Of a stretch of DNA of 64,000 nt, positions 1 to 8,843 are shown one piece after another. Location: NCBI RefSeq assembly GCF_030812995.1, contig NZ_JAUSTT010000021.1:1-64000 (forward strand), in the 5' to 3' direction. Below the pieces are notes generated by a model. That model was not told the DNA's origin, ran no database searches, and saw nothing but the letters and a program-made list of their open reading frames with translations. Within the stretch, counting starts at the first letter, position 1. Every line of letters begins with the position of its first letter. Source of the stretch: Bacillus chungangensis (GTDB lineage: Bacteria > Bacillota > Bacilli > Bacillales > Bacillaceae_C). The position numbers and the translations under genes were made by a program.

Positions 1-410
1 AACATCCTTTTCAACCCACTTCAACAGATATTGGACGTTTAGTAAGAGCATCTGTTGCCGCGTGGTATCCTGTATTTGAAGAAAAAGAAATTCAGCTCGA
101 TGTTGATTTACCGACAGAGGAGACTTTTTATTGGGAAGCAGATCCTAAATGGATGACACGGGTTCTGGATAATTTATTTCAGAATATTCTTCGCCATGCA
201 GCAGAGGGAAAATATGCACACATTGTGGTTGATGTAGAAACAGAACAGATCATTGTTGCAGACAGAGGTCCAGGTATGGATAACTCTTCCTATGAGCGTG
301 GGGCGGGAATTGGTTTATCGACTTCAAATTATATGTTGAAAAAAATGAAGCTGAAAGCTGATTTTACATCAAATGAGAATGGCACAAGAGTAGCTATTGG
401 TAGAGCTTAA
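1..410 (+). CDS. Sensor histidine kinase, C-terminal part (5' truncated by window edge)
   Basis: The reading frame is open from the first bases of the window to the stop at 408-410, so only the C-terminal ~135 residues are present. They form a HATPase_c domain: an N-box (DNLFQNILRHA), a G1 box (DRGPGMD) and a G2 box (GAGIGLS). This is the ATP-binding half of a two-component membrane kinase that phosphorylates a partner response regulator. The ATG at 153 is internal, not the start, because coding sequence continues upstream. The partner regulator and the sensor domain lie outside the window, so the signal cannot be named. Confidence 0.88.
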   Translation, partial: HPFQPTSTDIGRLVRASVAAWYPVFEEKEIQLDVDLPTEETFYWEADPKWMTRVLDNLFQNILRHAAEGKYAHIVVDVETEQIIVADRGPGMDNSSYERGAGIGLSTSNYMLKKMKLKADFTSNENGTRVAIGRA

Positions 411-589
411 CCTAAAGGTAACCCACAATTAAACAACATGATAACCGAGATGTAACTTTGCTTCTTTATAATGAGAACCATAACAGAAAGGAAGTGTTAT
501 GGTTGCTTACAATTAATAACTTAGTCAAATATCGTTGTCAAAGAGCAGATTTTTTGTTCTTGAAATATATAATACGAGGAGGAGTAAAG

Positions 590-2902
590 GTGAGTAAAAA
601 GTTTTTATTAACAACAGCAACAGCAATGCTATTAGCATCTTGTCCATTAAATGCTTTAGCAAATGAATCAAATGATTCGACTTTTGAAAATAAAAAAATT
701 GTTGCTGAATTAGCAAACAATGAAACTGGTGTTTCTGCACAAGATTTTATTGAACACGCATTAACGGAATTAACTTTTCAACATGCTTCAGAAGAAATGA
801 GAGCAGAAATTGTAAAACAGTGGGTGCATGATGGCGAATTGGAAAACCGCAAAGAGTCCATTACTAGCGGTGAAGTCGCGCGGATTTTCATTAGAGCACT
901 TGGTGTTGAGAAAGATGAAAAAAGTGTAGCAGATTATTTACAATCGGCGAAGAATCACGATCTTTTCAAAGCTGATACTCAGGTGGGCGAAACTGTAACT
1001 GCTAGCGGTATGGAAAATCTGATTGAACAATATAAAAAGGTTGCAGCTAAACATATTGATGATACAGGCGTTCCAGAGATTTCAGTAGAAGATTTTATGA
1101 AGAACCCTGGAGATTCTAATTATCAACTTTCACCAGATGGAAATTACCTTTCCTATTCCTCTGCTTGGGAAAATCACATCAATGTGTTCGTAAAGAAAAT
1201 AGGAGACGATAGTGAACCAGTTCGGGTAACTAGTTCCAAGGATCGTGATATTGATGGTTTCTTTTGGAAGGACGATCAAATCTTATATATAAAAGATAAT
1301 GGCGGCGATGAAATTTTCCATATTTATTCCTCCAGTTTTAACGGACAAGAAGAGAGAGATTTAACGCCTTATCCAGACGTACGCGTACAAATCGTTGGAG
1401 ACGCACGCCTACAAGTTATTAGTGGTTTACAAGGTGTTAAAGATGAAATTCTTATTTCGATGAACAAAGAAGATCCAACGGTTTTTGATGTCTATAGGTT
1501 AAATATTAAAACAGGCGAAACAACCCTGGTAGCAAAAAATCCCGGAAATATTGAGAGCTGGCTTACAGATCACGATGGAAAAATTAGAATTGCGATAGAA
1601 TCCGATGGCGTCAATAGTACTGTGTTGTATCGTGATTCGGAAGAAGAAGCATTTAGACCTTTTGTCGATACAAAAGATGGTGACACTATTAGACCGATCG
1701 CTTTCTCCAAAGACAATCAATCTATTTATGCAGTGTCTAATAAAGATCGTGATAAAGCTGAGTTAGTAAAGTTCGATTTACAAGCGAACGAAGAGGTTCT
1801 TTATTCTAACCCACAAGTGGATGTGATAGGGGCCAAATACGACACAGATCAGGATAAATTACTATATAGTATATTTTTTACAGATAAGCGACAATATATA
1901 TTCTTTGACGAAGATTTCGAAAACTCTTTTAATAGTTTAACAGAAAAGTTACAAGTTAGTGAAAGCGAACTTACAATTATTGACTACAACAAAGAAAGGA
2001 CAAAATTCATTGTTTCCATATCAAGTGATAAAGTATATGGAACCTATTATTATTACGATTCAACATCGGATGAACTAACGAAATTAGCCGAATTAGGTTC
2101 TTGGCTGAACAAGGAGCATTTAGCAGACATGCATCCGATCTCCTATAAAAGTAGAGATGGTTTAACGATACATGGTTATTTAACGTTGCCAAAAAATAAA
2201 AACCCAGAAAACTTGCCTTTAATTGTAAATCCACATGGAGGTCCTTGGGGCCGAGATACATGGGGCTTCAATCCAGAAGTGCAACTTCTTGCAAATCGAG
2301 GATACGCTGTTCTGCAAGTGAATTTTAGATCCTCAGTCGGCTACGGAAAAGAGTTTGTAGATGCGGGTAATAAACAGTGGGGATTAAAAATCCAAGATGA
2401 CATTACAGATGGCGTACAGTGGGCAATTGACCAAGGTATAGCAGATCCTGATCGAATTGGCATCTACGGGGCATCATTTGGCGGCTATGCAACGTTAGCT
2501 GGCATTACTTTTACACCTGATTTATATGCAGCCGCTGTTGACTACGTTGGCGTTTCTAACATTTTTACATTTTTAGAAACAATCCCTCCTTATTGGGAAA
2601 CGATGCGAAATGAGCTTTATAAACGAGTGGGTCATCCTATAGAAGACAAAGAGCTTCTTGAACAAATCTCTCCTGTCTTCCATGTCGATAAAATTAAAAC
2701 ACCTTTATTTGTCGCTCAAGGTGCAAACGATCCTCGTGTCAACAAAGCTGAATCTGACCAAATTGTCGAGGCACTACAAGCAAGAGGGATTGACGTGGAA
2801 TACATGCTTAAAGATAATGAAGGGCATATATTCGAAAACGAAGAAAATCGAATTGAATTTTACAATGCGATGATAAAGTTTTTGGATGATCATTTAAAGT
2901 AA
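590..2902 (+). CDS. Secreted S9-family prolyl oligopeptidase / acylaminoacyl-peptidase
   Basis: A serine peptidase of about 770 residues. The GTG at 590 is chosen over the upstream ATG at 458 because GAGGAGG lies just before it and the protein then begins with a clean signal peptide (KK, hydrophobic stretch, LASCPLNALA). A cysteine in that region (LLASC) also allows a lipoprotein reading. Residues ~190-520 look like WD40/beta-propeller repeats (DGNYLSYSS, DIDGFFWKDDQ). The C-terminal alpha/beta-hydrolase domain carries the nucleophile motif GASFGGYA, an acidic residue in GANDPRV and the histidine in NEGHIF, so the catalytic triad is intact. The family cleaves short peptides, often at proline. 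An N-terminal region (~50-160) precedes the propeller and is not recognised. It stands alone, with a terminator directly after the stop. Confidence 0.9.
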   Translation: MSKKFLLTTATAMLLASCPLNALANESNDSTFENKKIVAELANNETGVSAQDFIEHALTELTFQHASEEMRAEIVKQWVHDGELENRKESITSGEVARIFIRALGVEKDEKSVADYLQSAKNHDLFKADTQVGETVTASGMENLIEQYKKVAAKHIDDTGVPEISVEDFMKNPGDSNYQLSPDGNYLSYSSAWENHINVFVKKIGDDSEPVRVTSSKDRDIDGFFWKDDQILYIKDNGGDEIFHIYSSSFNGQEERDLTPYPDVRVQIVGDARLQVISGLQGVKDEILISMNKEDPTVFDVYRLNIKTGETTLVAKNPGNIESWLTDHDGKIRIAIESDGVNSTVLYRDSEEEAFRPFVDTKDGDTIRPIAFSKDNQSIYAVSNKDRDKAELVKFDLQANEEVLYSNPQVDVIGAKYDTDQDKLLYSIFFTDKRQYIFFDEDFENSFNSLTEKLQVSESELTIIDYNKERTKFIVSISSDKVYGTYYYYDSTSDELTKLAELGSWLNKEHLADMHPISYKSRDGLTIHGYLTLPKNKNPENLPLIVNPHGGPWGRDTWGFNPEVQLLANRGYAVLQVNFRSSVGYGKEFVDAGNKQWGLKIQDDITDGVQWAIDQGIADPDRIGIYGASFGGYATLAGITFTPDLYAAAVDYVGVSNIFTFLETIPPYWETMRNELYKRVGHPIEDKELLEQISPVFHVDKIKTPLFVAQGANDPRVNKAESDQIVEALQARGIDVEYMLKDNEGHIFENEENRIEFYNAMIKFLDDHLK

Positions 2903-2904
2903 AA

Positions 2905-2937
2905 AAACACTGACTCCAACATCAGGAGTCAGTGTTT
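2905..2937. terminator. Bidirectional Rho-independent terminator
   Basis: A perfect 13-bp stem (AAACACTGACTCC / GGAGTCAGTGTTT) with a 7-nt loop starts 2 nt after the peptidase stop. It is preceded by an A-run and followed by T-rich sequence, so it can serve the S9 peptidase on the plus strand and the convergent transporter gene on the minus strand. Confidence 0.85.
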
Positions 2938-3039
2938 CTATTATACATCAACCTTATTCTTCATCCTTAATAGTCTAAATTCTTTTCGTACTGAATAGCT
3001 TGAGAAAAAGTATTTATATCCTCCAAAACTCTGTATGTA

Positions 3040-4008
3040 TTAAACAACCTTATGTAACCGTTCCTCTTGTAAAAGCTGTTTATTCTTGTTTTCTTCTTTG
3101 CGCTGATATATATTATTTCGAATAAGGGCGGTTATCACAAGCAGTGTTCCTACTACATCAAATATGGTTACTTTATATCCTTGCGTCATCATAATAACCA
3201 ATGTCGTAATGGGAACGAAGTTAATAAATAAAATGCCATTAATTGACGACAATATTTTCACCCCATAGTTCCAACTAAGCAGTGCCACAATACCCGGCAA
3301 TGTCATCATAAATAATAAATCATACTTAACAATCGAAATCGTTTCCATACTCGGTACTGAAACATATCCCAGTTTTGTGATTATTATCGTCATGATACCT
3401 GTTATCGCTGTACCAAATACACATGTCAAAGTTGAGTAGCGAAGTGTAGACCAATCACGAAATGATTGTCCGCCCATTGTATAGATTACCCATCCTATAA
3501 CAGCAATTAACATAAAGGCTAGCGATAACAGGTTTTCTTCCAATGTAAGAAAGAAACTCATATTACCTTTTGTAATAACAAAAAAAGCGCCAACAAAGGC
3601 AATGGCCATGCTAATCATCATATACTTCTTCGGTTTCACATGTTTATATCCCCATAGAATACAAATTGAAATCATCGGCATTAGTGCCTCCATAATAGAC
3701 GCTGCCATAACCCCGGACTTCCCCATTAACATTTCACCTAAGAAAATAAGTACGTTATATACAGTAAACGCCATCATCCCAAAGAAGATGAGCAGCTTTC
3801 CTTTCCCTTCCAAACGAAATGATTTCTTTCCTTCTTTCATCCACAATAAAATGACTAAAGCAATCGATACCGCCCCATATCGAATAAATGTAAAATAAAA
3901 TGGGTCTATATACTCTAGTGCATGATCTGCAACTGGAAACATTGCTCCCCATGACATACTTGCTATTAAACATGCCATCGCACCTATTATCATTTCTGCC
4001 TTTTTCAT
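3040..4008 (-). CDS. EamA-family (DMT superfamily) membrane transporter
   Basis: A 322-residue very hydrophobic protein with about ten predicted membrane segments arranged as two EamA repeats; the first starts MIIGAMACLIASMSWGAMF, typical of drug/metabolite transporters. The start at 4008 follows AGAGAGGG. The C-terminus is basic and cytosolic (KEENKNKQ). The family exports amino acids, metabolites or drugs; substrate cannot be read from sequence. It is divergently transcribed from a LysR gene 139 bp away, the usual arrangement in which the regulator controls the transporter. Confidence 0.88.
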   Translation of the reverse strand: MKKAEMIIGAMACLIASMSWGAMFPVADHALEYIDPFYFTFIRYGAVSIALVILLWMKEGKKSFRLEGKGKLLIFFGMMAFTVYNVLIFLGEMLMGKSGVMAASIMEALMPMISICILWGYKHVKPKKYMMISMAIAFVGAFFVITKGNMSFFLTLEENLLSLAFMLIAVIGWVIYTMGGQSFRDWSTLRYSTLTCVFGTAITGIMTIIITKLGYVSVPSMETISIVKYDLLFMMTLPGIVALLSWNYGVKILSSINGILFINFVPITTLVIMMTQGYKVTIFDVVGTLLVITALIRNNIYQRKEENKNKQLLQEERLHKVV

Positions 4009-4088
4009 CGCTGTAATCCCTCTCTCATGTCATTTCTTTGCATTTCACAACGAGAATTATAAAGGGGAAAAGATATCAAGTAAAATGA

Positions 4089-4118
4089 TTGAAAATGATA
4101 TAAAATATCTTTTATAAT
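4089..4118 (+). promoter_or_regulatory. Sigma-A type promoter for the lysR gene
   Basis: TTGAAA at 4089-4094, an 18-bp spacer and a perfect TATAAT at 4113-4118, ending 29 bp before the start codon. The inverted pair AAGATAT (4070) / ATATCTT (4105) overlaps it and could be an autoregulatory LysR site; that part is inference. Confidence 0.6.
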
Positions 4119-4147
4119 GATACTTTATAGCAAAGGAGGAATGTTCA

Positions 4148-5014
4148 ATGGAGTTTCGAGACTTACAAATTTTCCAAAGCGTTGTACATCACGGAAGCGT
4201 TAGCAGTGCCGCAAAGGCATTAAATTATGTCCAATCTAATGTAACGGCACGTATTAAACAATTAGAAAGCGAGCTTAAAACACCGCTTTTTTATCGCCAT
4301 AAAAAAGGAATGACGTTAACACCAGAAGGTCGAAAAATGGTTGCTTATGTTAATAAAATTTTACAGGATGTTGAGGAACTAAAAAAAGCATTTCTAGATA
4401 GTGATACACCATCCGGAACCTTAAAAATCGGGACAGTTGAAACAGTGAGGACATTACCAAACATCCTAGCCTCCTACTATAACAGATATCCCAATGTTGA
4501 TTTATCACTAAAAGCTGGGTTAACGGATGAACTTATGAAAGAAGTAGCCGATCACAAATTAGATGGTGCTTTTATATCAGGACCTATTAAACATCCACTT
4601 TTAGAACAATATGATGTTTGTACAGAAACACTCGTTCTTGTTTCACAAAATAAAACTTTTCATATAGAGGAATTTATAACAACACCTCTCCTTGTTTCTA
4701 ATCAAGGATGTGGATATCGTTCTAAGCTGGAACACTGGCTTAAAGATGAAGGTTTACTTCCAAAAAGAATCATGGAATTTAACATATTAGAGACGATTCT
4801 AAACAGTGTTGCACTTGGCCTTGGAATTACGCTCGTACCGGAATCCGCTGTTGAGCATCTTTCTATTACAGGCAAGATTCATTGTCATCCGATTCCTAAA
4901 AAATACGAAAGCATTTCAACCGTCTTTATACGTCGAAAAGATGTATATATGACAAACTCGATGCAAAGTTTTTTAAAAATAATTGCAGAGCATCGTCAGA
5001 TAAACATGCTTTAA
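4148..5014 (+). CDS. LysR-family transcriptional regulator
   Basis: 288 residues. An N-terminal winged HTH (residues ~1-60, with [24 protein letters not shown]) is followed by a LysR substrate-binding domain (~90-280). AAAGGAGGA lies just before the ATG. LysR proteins bind a small-molecule effector and activate a neighbouring divergent operon, so the EamA transporter on the opposite strand is the likely target. It resembles the CitR/CzcR branch by general look, but the effector cannot be deduced. Confidence 0.92.
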   Translation: MEFRDLQIFQSVVHHGSVSSAAKALNYVQSNVTARIKQLESELKTPLFYRHKKGMTLTPEGRKMVAYVNKILQDVEELKKAFLDSDTPSGTLKIGTVETVRTLPNILASYYNRYPNVDLSLKAGLTDELMKEVADHKLDGAFISGPIKHPLLEQYDVCTETLVLVSQNKTFHIEEFITTPLLVSNQGCGYRSKLEHWLKDEGLLPKRIMEFNILETILNSVALGLGITLVPESAVEHLSITGKIHCHPIPKKYESISTVFIRRKDVYMTNSMQSFLKIIAEHRQINML

Positions 5015-5138
5015 CGTGTTAAATGTAAGTTATATTTTTCCCTACTTTTTAAAAAATGAATATATTGTGTCAAATCTAGAAATAAGGTATTTGAAAAGGT
5101 ATAATTGTAAATTGGAATATATAATGAGGTGAGCCTAA

Positions 5139-5672
5139 ATGAAATTAAAAATCACTGCGGTTGCTTTATTAGCTGCTGTTTTGTTAGTTGCTTGCGGTGA
5201 GGAAAATACAAATAAAGGAGATTCATCAAAAGAAACGACACAGAACATGAAGGAGTTAGTGCGTGATTACAGTGTAGGCAATATAAAAAACCAATCAGCC
5301 TCCATCACATCTACACAACTTATTGTTACCGACAGCAACAAAAAAGAGTTAGTCTATGACTTGCCTGAAGACGATTTCTTTGTTTCCATTGCACCTTACG
5401 TCAATGAAACCCATCCATGCACGAACCATAGCTTGACAGGTTGTCAAGGAGAAATGGTGGAAGAAGATTTTGATGTATACATTCAAGACAATGAAGGCAA
5501 TGTGGTACTCGATGAAAACTTGAAATCCCAATCAAACGGATTTTTCGATTTATGGCTACCGAGAGATAAAACGTATCACATAACGATTGCTCACGACGGA
5601 AAAAAAGTGGAGTCATCGTTTTCTACTTTTGAAAGTGATGGCACTTGCATCACAACTATGCAGTTAATGTAG
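5139..5672 (+). CDS. cueP: CueP-family copper-binding lipoprotein
   Basis: 177 residues with a lipoprotein signal (MKLKITAVALLAAVLLVAC, lipobox LVAC, lipidated Cys at ~19), so it is anchored on the outer face of the membrane. The body matches CueP as I remember it from Salmonella: FFVSIAPYVNETHPC, then H..LTGCQGE, a WLPRDKTY block and a late Cys in GTCITT. The Cys/His residues are the known copper-binding positions in that family. CueP binds periplasmic copper and helps with copper tolerance and cupric reduction. GAGGTGAG precedes the ATG. The gene is monocistronic, ending in a strong terminator, and no copper ATPase is next to it. Confidence 0.85.
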   Translation: MKLKITAVALLAAVLLVACGEENTNKGDSSKETTQNMKELVRDYSVGNIKNQSASITSTQLIVTDSNKKELVYDLPEDDFFVSIAPYVNETHPCTNHSLTGCQGEMVEEDFDVYIQDNEGNVVLDENLKSQSNGFFDLWLPRDKTYHITIAHDGKKVESSFSTFESDGTCITTMQLM

Positions 5673-5673
5673 G

Positions 5674-5705
5674 CCAAAAAAACACCTGATTAGGTGTTTT
5701 TTTGG
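5674..5705 (+). terminator. Rho-independent terminator of cueP
   Basis: A perfect 14-bp stem (CCAAAAAAACACCT / AGGTGTTTTTTTGG) with a 4-nt loop directly after the cueP stop. The T-run is part of the descending arm. Confidence 0.85.
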
Positions 5706-5865
5706 TTTAGTGAATGAAGGTGCTGACAAACTACGAACAGGAGTTGATAGATGAATTTACCCGGCAATGATTAGAAAACGGGAGGCAAGATAACTGTTAA
5801 ATACATATTCTCATAGCATTATTTTAGTATGTTAAAGGGTTAACAGTGGAAATGAAGTAGGAGGC

Positions 5866-5893
5866 AATGTAAAAAGCCGGTGCAGAAAATCAA
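5866..5893 (+). repeat. 28-bp direct repeat, left copy
   Basis: The sequence from AATGTAAAAAG to AGAAAATCAA recurs at 17356-17383 with only two adjacent differences (CC here, TT there). The two copies bracket the RiPP operon, the intron, integrase fragments and the ISL3 element. It could be a target duplication or a recombination scar. Confidence 0.55.
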
Positions 5894-5933
5894 CGAGCGC
5901 ACTAATCCGCTATACTGGTTCCCAAGATAAAAA

Positions 5934-5982
5934 GAAATAGACCTCCCTTGAGCCTTGACAACGTCTAGGGATGGTCTATTTC
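5934..5982 (-). terminator. Hairpin, possible minus-strand terminator
   Basis: GAAATAGACC pairs with GGTCTATTTC, extended by TCCCT/AGGGA around one bulge. On the minus strand it is followed by TTTTTATC, so it could stop transcription coming from the RiPP operon. It lies more than 500 bp beyond the last stop codon, so its role is uncertain. Confidence 0.4.
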
Positions 5983-6027
5983 AAAAAACCACTCTGAGTA
6001 GCCCCTTTGAGGGCGGCTATTGTAGAT

Positions 6028-6062
6028 GACTGAAGATGTTCCCACATCTTCGGTCTTTTTTA
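6028..6062 (+). terminator. Rho-independent terminator-like hairpin
   Basis: GACTGAAGATG pairs with CATCTTCGGTC (11 bp, one G-T pair), followed by seven T residues. It has a good terminator shape, but no intact gene precedes it on the plus strand. Confidence 0.6.
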
Positions 6063-6397
6063 GTCTATGATTATACTATAACATTCTAAACAAGAACAAC
6101 CACACTTGTCATTGCTGCAACGCTTGTTAATTTTCTATACCTTTATAGTTACAGTATCTTTTCAGGACACATTTTAAGTAATTTACTTTTGACTAAAATA
6201 GTTGTACCAAATAGTAAATAAGAGCTTAAACAACAACAGACATTTAAATAATAACTTTCTTAGCTTTTGTGTCCAAAATATTGAGCTAGATCCAGTTGTT
6301 AACAGTCGATATCCAGTCATTCTAGTCATTCCAGTCAAACTCCAGTCGATGACATAATTTGAGTTACTAATTAACTCCCTTTATTCAATGTAAAATG

Positions 6398-6440
6398 TAC
6401 CCTATAGGTAGACTTTTTTTCATGTCTACTCTATAGGGTA
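6398..6440 (-). terminator. Terminator hairpin of the RiPP operon
   Basis: A nearly perfect 16-bp stem (TACCCTATAGGTAGAC against GTCTACTCTATAGGGTA, one bulge) lies 100 bp after the last gene of the minus-strand operon. The T-tract after it is weak (CATTTTAC). Confidence 0.55.
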
Positions 6441-6539
6441 TATTTTAATTAAAGTGTTGGTTTTTATTAGTTATGGTTATGTCCCTTGTAGATGTAAATT
6501 ATCCCATGAAAAAATGATAGTATAATACTTTCCGTTGTG

Positions 6540-7649
6540 TTAACCCATCTCTTGTTCAACAATACTCTGTAATCTTTTCAAGTACTCCAATAATGCATTG
6601 TAAGAAATAGTGTTTAATGCCTGATAGTATTCACTTAAATTATAATTATTGAGGTATATCCAATGTACTCTATCTACAAATCTTTCTGTATAATTAAACG
6701 ACATCAAAAAACTGTAGACAATACGTATCTTAATCTGCTTAAACTCTTTATATGAGATAGTTAATCCATTGTGAGGTAGCTTTTTAAAATCAAGTATACA
6801 CAGTAATTTGCTACCTATTATGTCTATTTGATAATTAGAGATAATTCCCTTCTCAATTAAAACGGTTCCGATAATATTAATGATTGTCTCTGTTGTAATT
6901 AAATGCTCTATTGAATCGTTATCTAAAAGAGAAAATAATGTATTATCCTCCCTAATAAATCTGATATCGTCCTCATTAAAAGAAATATCTTTAGGAACGA
7001 ATAAACCCTTATCTTTTCTTTTATTTAATTTCTCTGCCCACTTAAAAACATTAGAAGATCTTGCGGGTCCACACGTAATAAAATCGATATTCTCTATAAT
7101 GAAATACTCTTCTTTAAATGATAATAATTCATAAAGTTCTATACCTTTTATATCATCTTCGTTACCTATAACAGTAAAATAAGGGTATATTGGACCGAAT
7201 AGTTTCCTTAATCCTCGTTCGTACTTACTTCCTACTGTATTAGTGGTATGAAACTCATTCAAAACGATTTTCTTCTGTTTACTAAAACTTTCATTAGTTA
7301 TTTTTTTGTTAAAAAGGTCATCTAAAAATTCATCAATTATAGAAGCATTAAAATCGCTCATTATAATATTAAAAGTTGTTGTATTTAGGTGCGTGTAACC
7401 GTTAACCTTTGCACCCTTAATCATATATTTTTCAAATAGATTGTTCATATCATCTAATAAAAGGTGTTCAATAAGATGTGCAACACCTGAAGGGATTCTT
7501 TCTCCACGTTGATTGATAAAAGACAAACCACCAATCGGTAAGCTAATACTAACGAATTGAGAATTAAGGTTGCAATTTTCAAAAACTTTCACTGTGTTAT
7601 TACCATCTATGGTTATTTTTAAGTTTAATAATTTATCAAGTTTTTGCAT
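6540..7649 (-). CDS. M16-family zinc metallopeptidase, active subunit of the RiPP cluster
   Basis: 369 residues from the ATG at 7649, which has GGAGG five bases upstream; the longer frame to 7718 lies inside the previous gene and has no such site. It carries the inverted zinc motif HxxEH (HLIEH, residues ~58-62) and the downstream glutamate ligand in VLNEF (~132), so it should bind zinc and cut. M16 peptidases work as two-lobed clamshells; bacterial forms often pair an active and an inactive subunit. The preceding gene (overlap 14 bp) looks like that inactive partner. Comparable pairs are AlbE/AlbF in subtilosin and PqqF/PqqG in PQQ biosynthesis. Likely role: removing the leader or trimming the modified peptide. 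The specificity is not known. Confidence 0.85.
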   Translation of the reverse strand: MQKLDKLLNLKITIDGNNTVKVFENCNLNSQFVSISLPIGGLSFINQRGERIPSGVAHLIEHLLLDDMNNLFEKYMIKGAKVNGYTHLNTTTFNIIMSDFNASIIDEFLDDLFNKKITNESFSKQKKIVLNEFHTTNTVGSKYERGLRKLFGPIYPYFTVIGNEDDIKGIELYELLSFKEEYFIIENIDFITCGPARSSNVFKWAEKLNKRKDKGLFVPKDISFNEDDIRFIREDNTLFSLLDNDSIEHLITTETIINIIGTVLIEKGIISNYQIDIIGSKLLCILDFKKLPHNGLTISYKEFKQIKIRIVYSFLMSFNYTERFVDRVHWIYLNNYNLSEYYQALNTISYNALLEYLKRLQSIVEQEMG

Positions 7650-8814
7650 GTAATCCTCCATATAAACAAAGTTGAACATTATTTTCAACCTTAAAAGAAG
7701 ATCTAATAGAAAAGTCATTATTTGATTTTTGAATGATATTGCCGTGATTGTTGGTTAGATAATTTATATAGGCTCTTGTTAAAGCCAAAGGTCTATCTTT
7801 TATTATTAGACTGTTTAATCTAAAATAGTTTTCTGCTGCATCTATTGTATTCTTATCCCATAGCCCATTATTAATTTTTTCTAATTCATTGCTCACTTTT
7901 TCAATTACTTGATTCAACAATCCATTTTTGACCTTACTAAATATGACAATTTCACCTGTGTTAGCATTCCCTACTGAACTTACATCATAGACTAGTTGAT
8001 GTTGTTCTCTTAACTGTTTAAATAATATACTTGTACTATTACCACCTATATAAAGATTTAATAAAGAAAAATCTTTATCTGTTATATTCAATGAGTTGAC
8101 ACTTAATAAGTTAACAAAAATACTATAGCTGTGATTGATGTTATACGAGATTTTTTTATTTTTAGCAGGAAGTATATTTTCGCTCCTTTTTTCGATCAAA
8201 TTTTGATTTTTCGATACATAAGGACTTAATAAATGTTCATTATCTCTTGATATCCTACTACCTATATAAAAAATTATTTTTTTCAAGCGCCCTTCTTTTT
8301 TTGTTGAGCTAATCCAATTAAAAAATGAATCTATTGTTATTTGATTATAGGATGATGTTTCCCCATACAAACTAATAAAATCTATACCTGCTTCAGCATA
8401 GCATTTTTTTATTGCCTGACTTTTTATATCTTGATTTGCTCTTTGAGTTCTTTCTAAGGCACGTCTCATTGCAGTCTCAAATAGTTTATTGTTTAAATCA
8501 TTTTCTAAATCGTTCAAATACGATATAGAATTAACTATTTCTTCAAAAAGCTTTTTAATTGAATTTAAAAATTGAAAATGTACATTGTAAATTAATAAAT
8601 GATCTTTTTTAATTATATGTGTATAAAATTCAATATTGGAAGCTCTCATTCTTTCTTCAAATGTTATTTTTGTATACATATCGAAAATATTTAAGAAAGT
8701 TGCGTTATGCACAGTTAAAGGAATAATCCGGCAATTAGTAATAGAGTTTATATTAGACGATCGAATGTACTTAGTATAAAAATTATCATTTCTTCTTACA
8801 AATACCTCATCCAT
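7636..8814 (-). CDS. M16-like peptidase subunit lacking the zinc motif
   Basis: 392 residues, start at 8814 with GGAGG seven bases before the ATG. No HxxEH motif is present, but the C-terminal half has the M16 partner signature: LREQHQLVYDVSS resembles the conserved R/Y segment that holds substrate in the non-catalytic lobe. It is therefore read as the inactive half of a heterodimer with the next gene, whose ribosome binding site lies inside this gene's end. The N-terminal half is divergent and could carry peptide recognition. It is AT-rich with many Asn/Ile/Lys codons, like its operon neighbours. Confidence 0.7.
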   Translation of the reverse strand: MDEVFVRRNDNFYTKYIRSSNINSITNCRIIPLTVHNATFLNIFDMYTKITFEERMRASNIEFYTHIIKKDHLLIYNVHFQFLNSIKKLFEEIVNSISYLNDLENDLNNKLFETAMRRALERTQRANQDIKSQAIKKCYAEAGIDFISLYGETSSYNQITIDSFFNWISSTKKEGRLKKIIFYIGSRISRDNEHLLSPYVSKNQNLIEKRSENILPAKNKKISYNINHSYSIFVNLLSVNSLNITDKDFSLLNLYIGGNSTSILFKQLREQHQLVYDVSSVGNANTGEIVIFSKVKNGLLNQVIEKVSNELEKINNGLWDKNTIDAAENYFRLNSLIIKDRPLALTRAYINYLTNNHGNIIQKSNNDFSIRSSFKVENNVQLCLYGGLHAKT

Positions 8815-8843
8815 ACAAAAACCTCCACCTTTATGCGTCTTAC

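Larger units (their letters stand above)
5706..6539. other. Gene-poor junction between the core genome and the RiPP island
   Basis: No complete gene is visible over about 830 bp. There are short coding remnants (5719-5790 reads VLTNYEQELIDEF with an in-frame stop), one copy of a 28-bp direct repeat, and three hairpins listed separately. The pattern is that of decayed DNA at the edge of an insertion. Confidence 0.5.

Noticed and set aside
458-589. Upstream extension of the S9 peptidase from the ATG at 458
   Set aside because: The GTG at 590 has a strong ribosome binding site and gives a proper signal peptide; the extension has neither.
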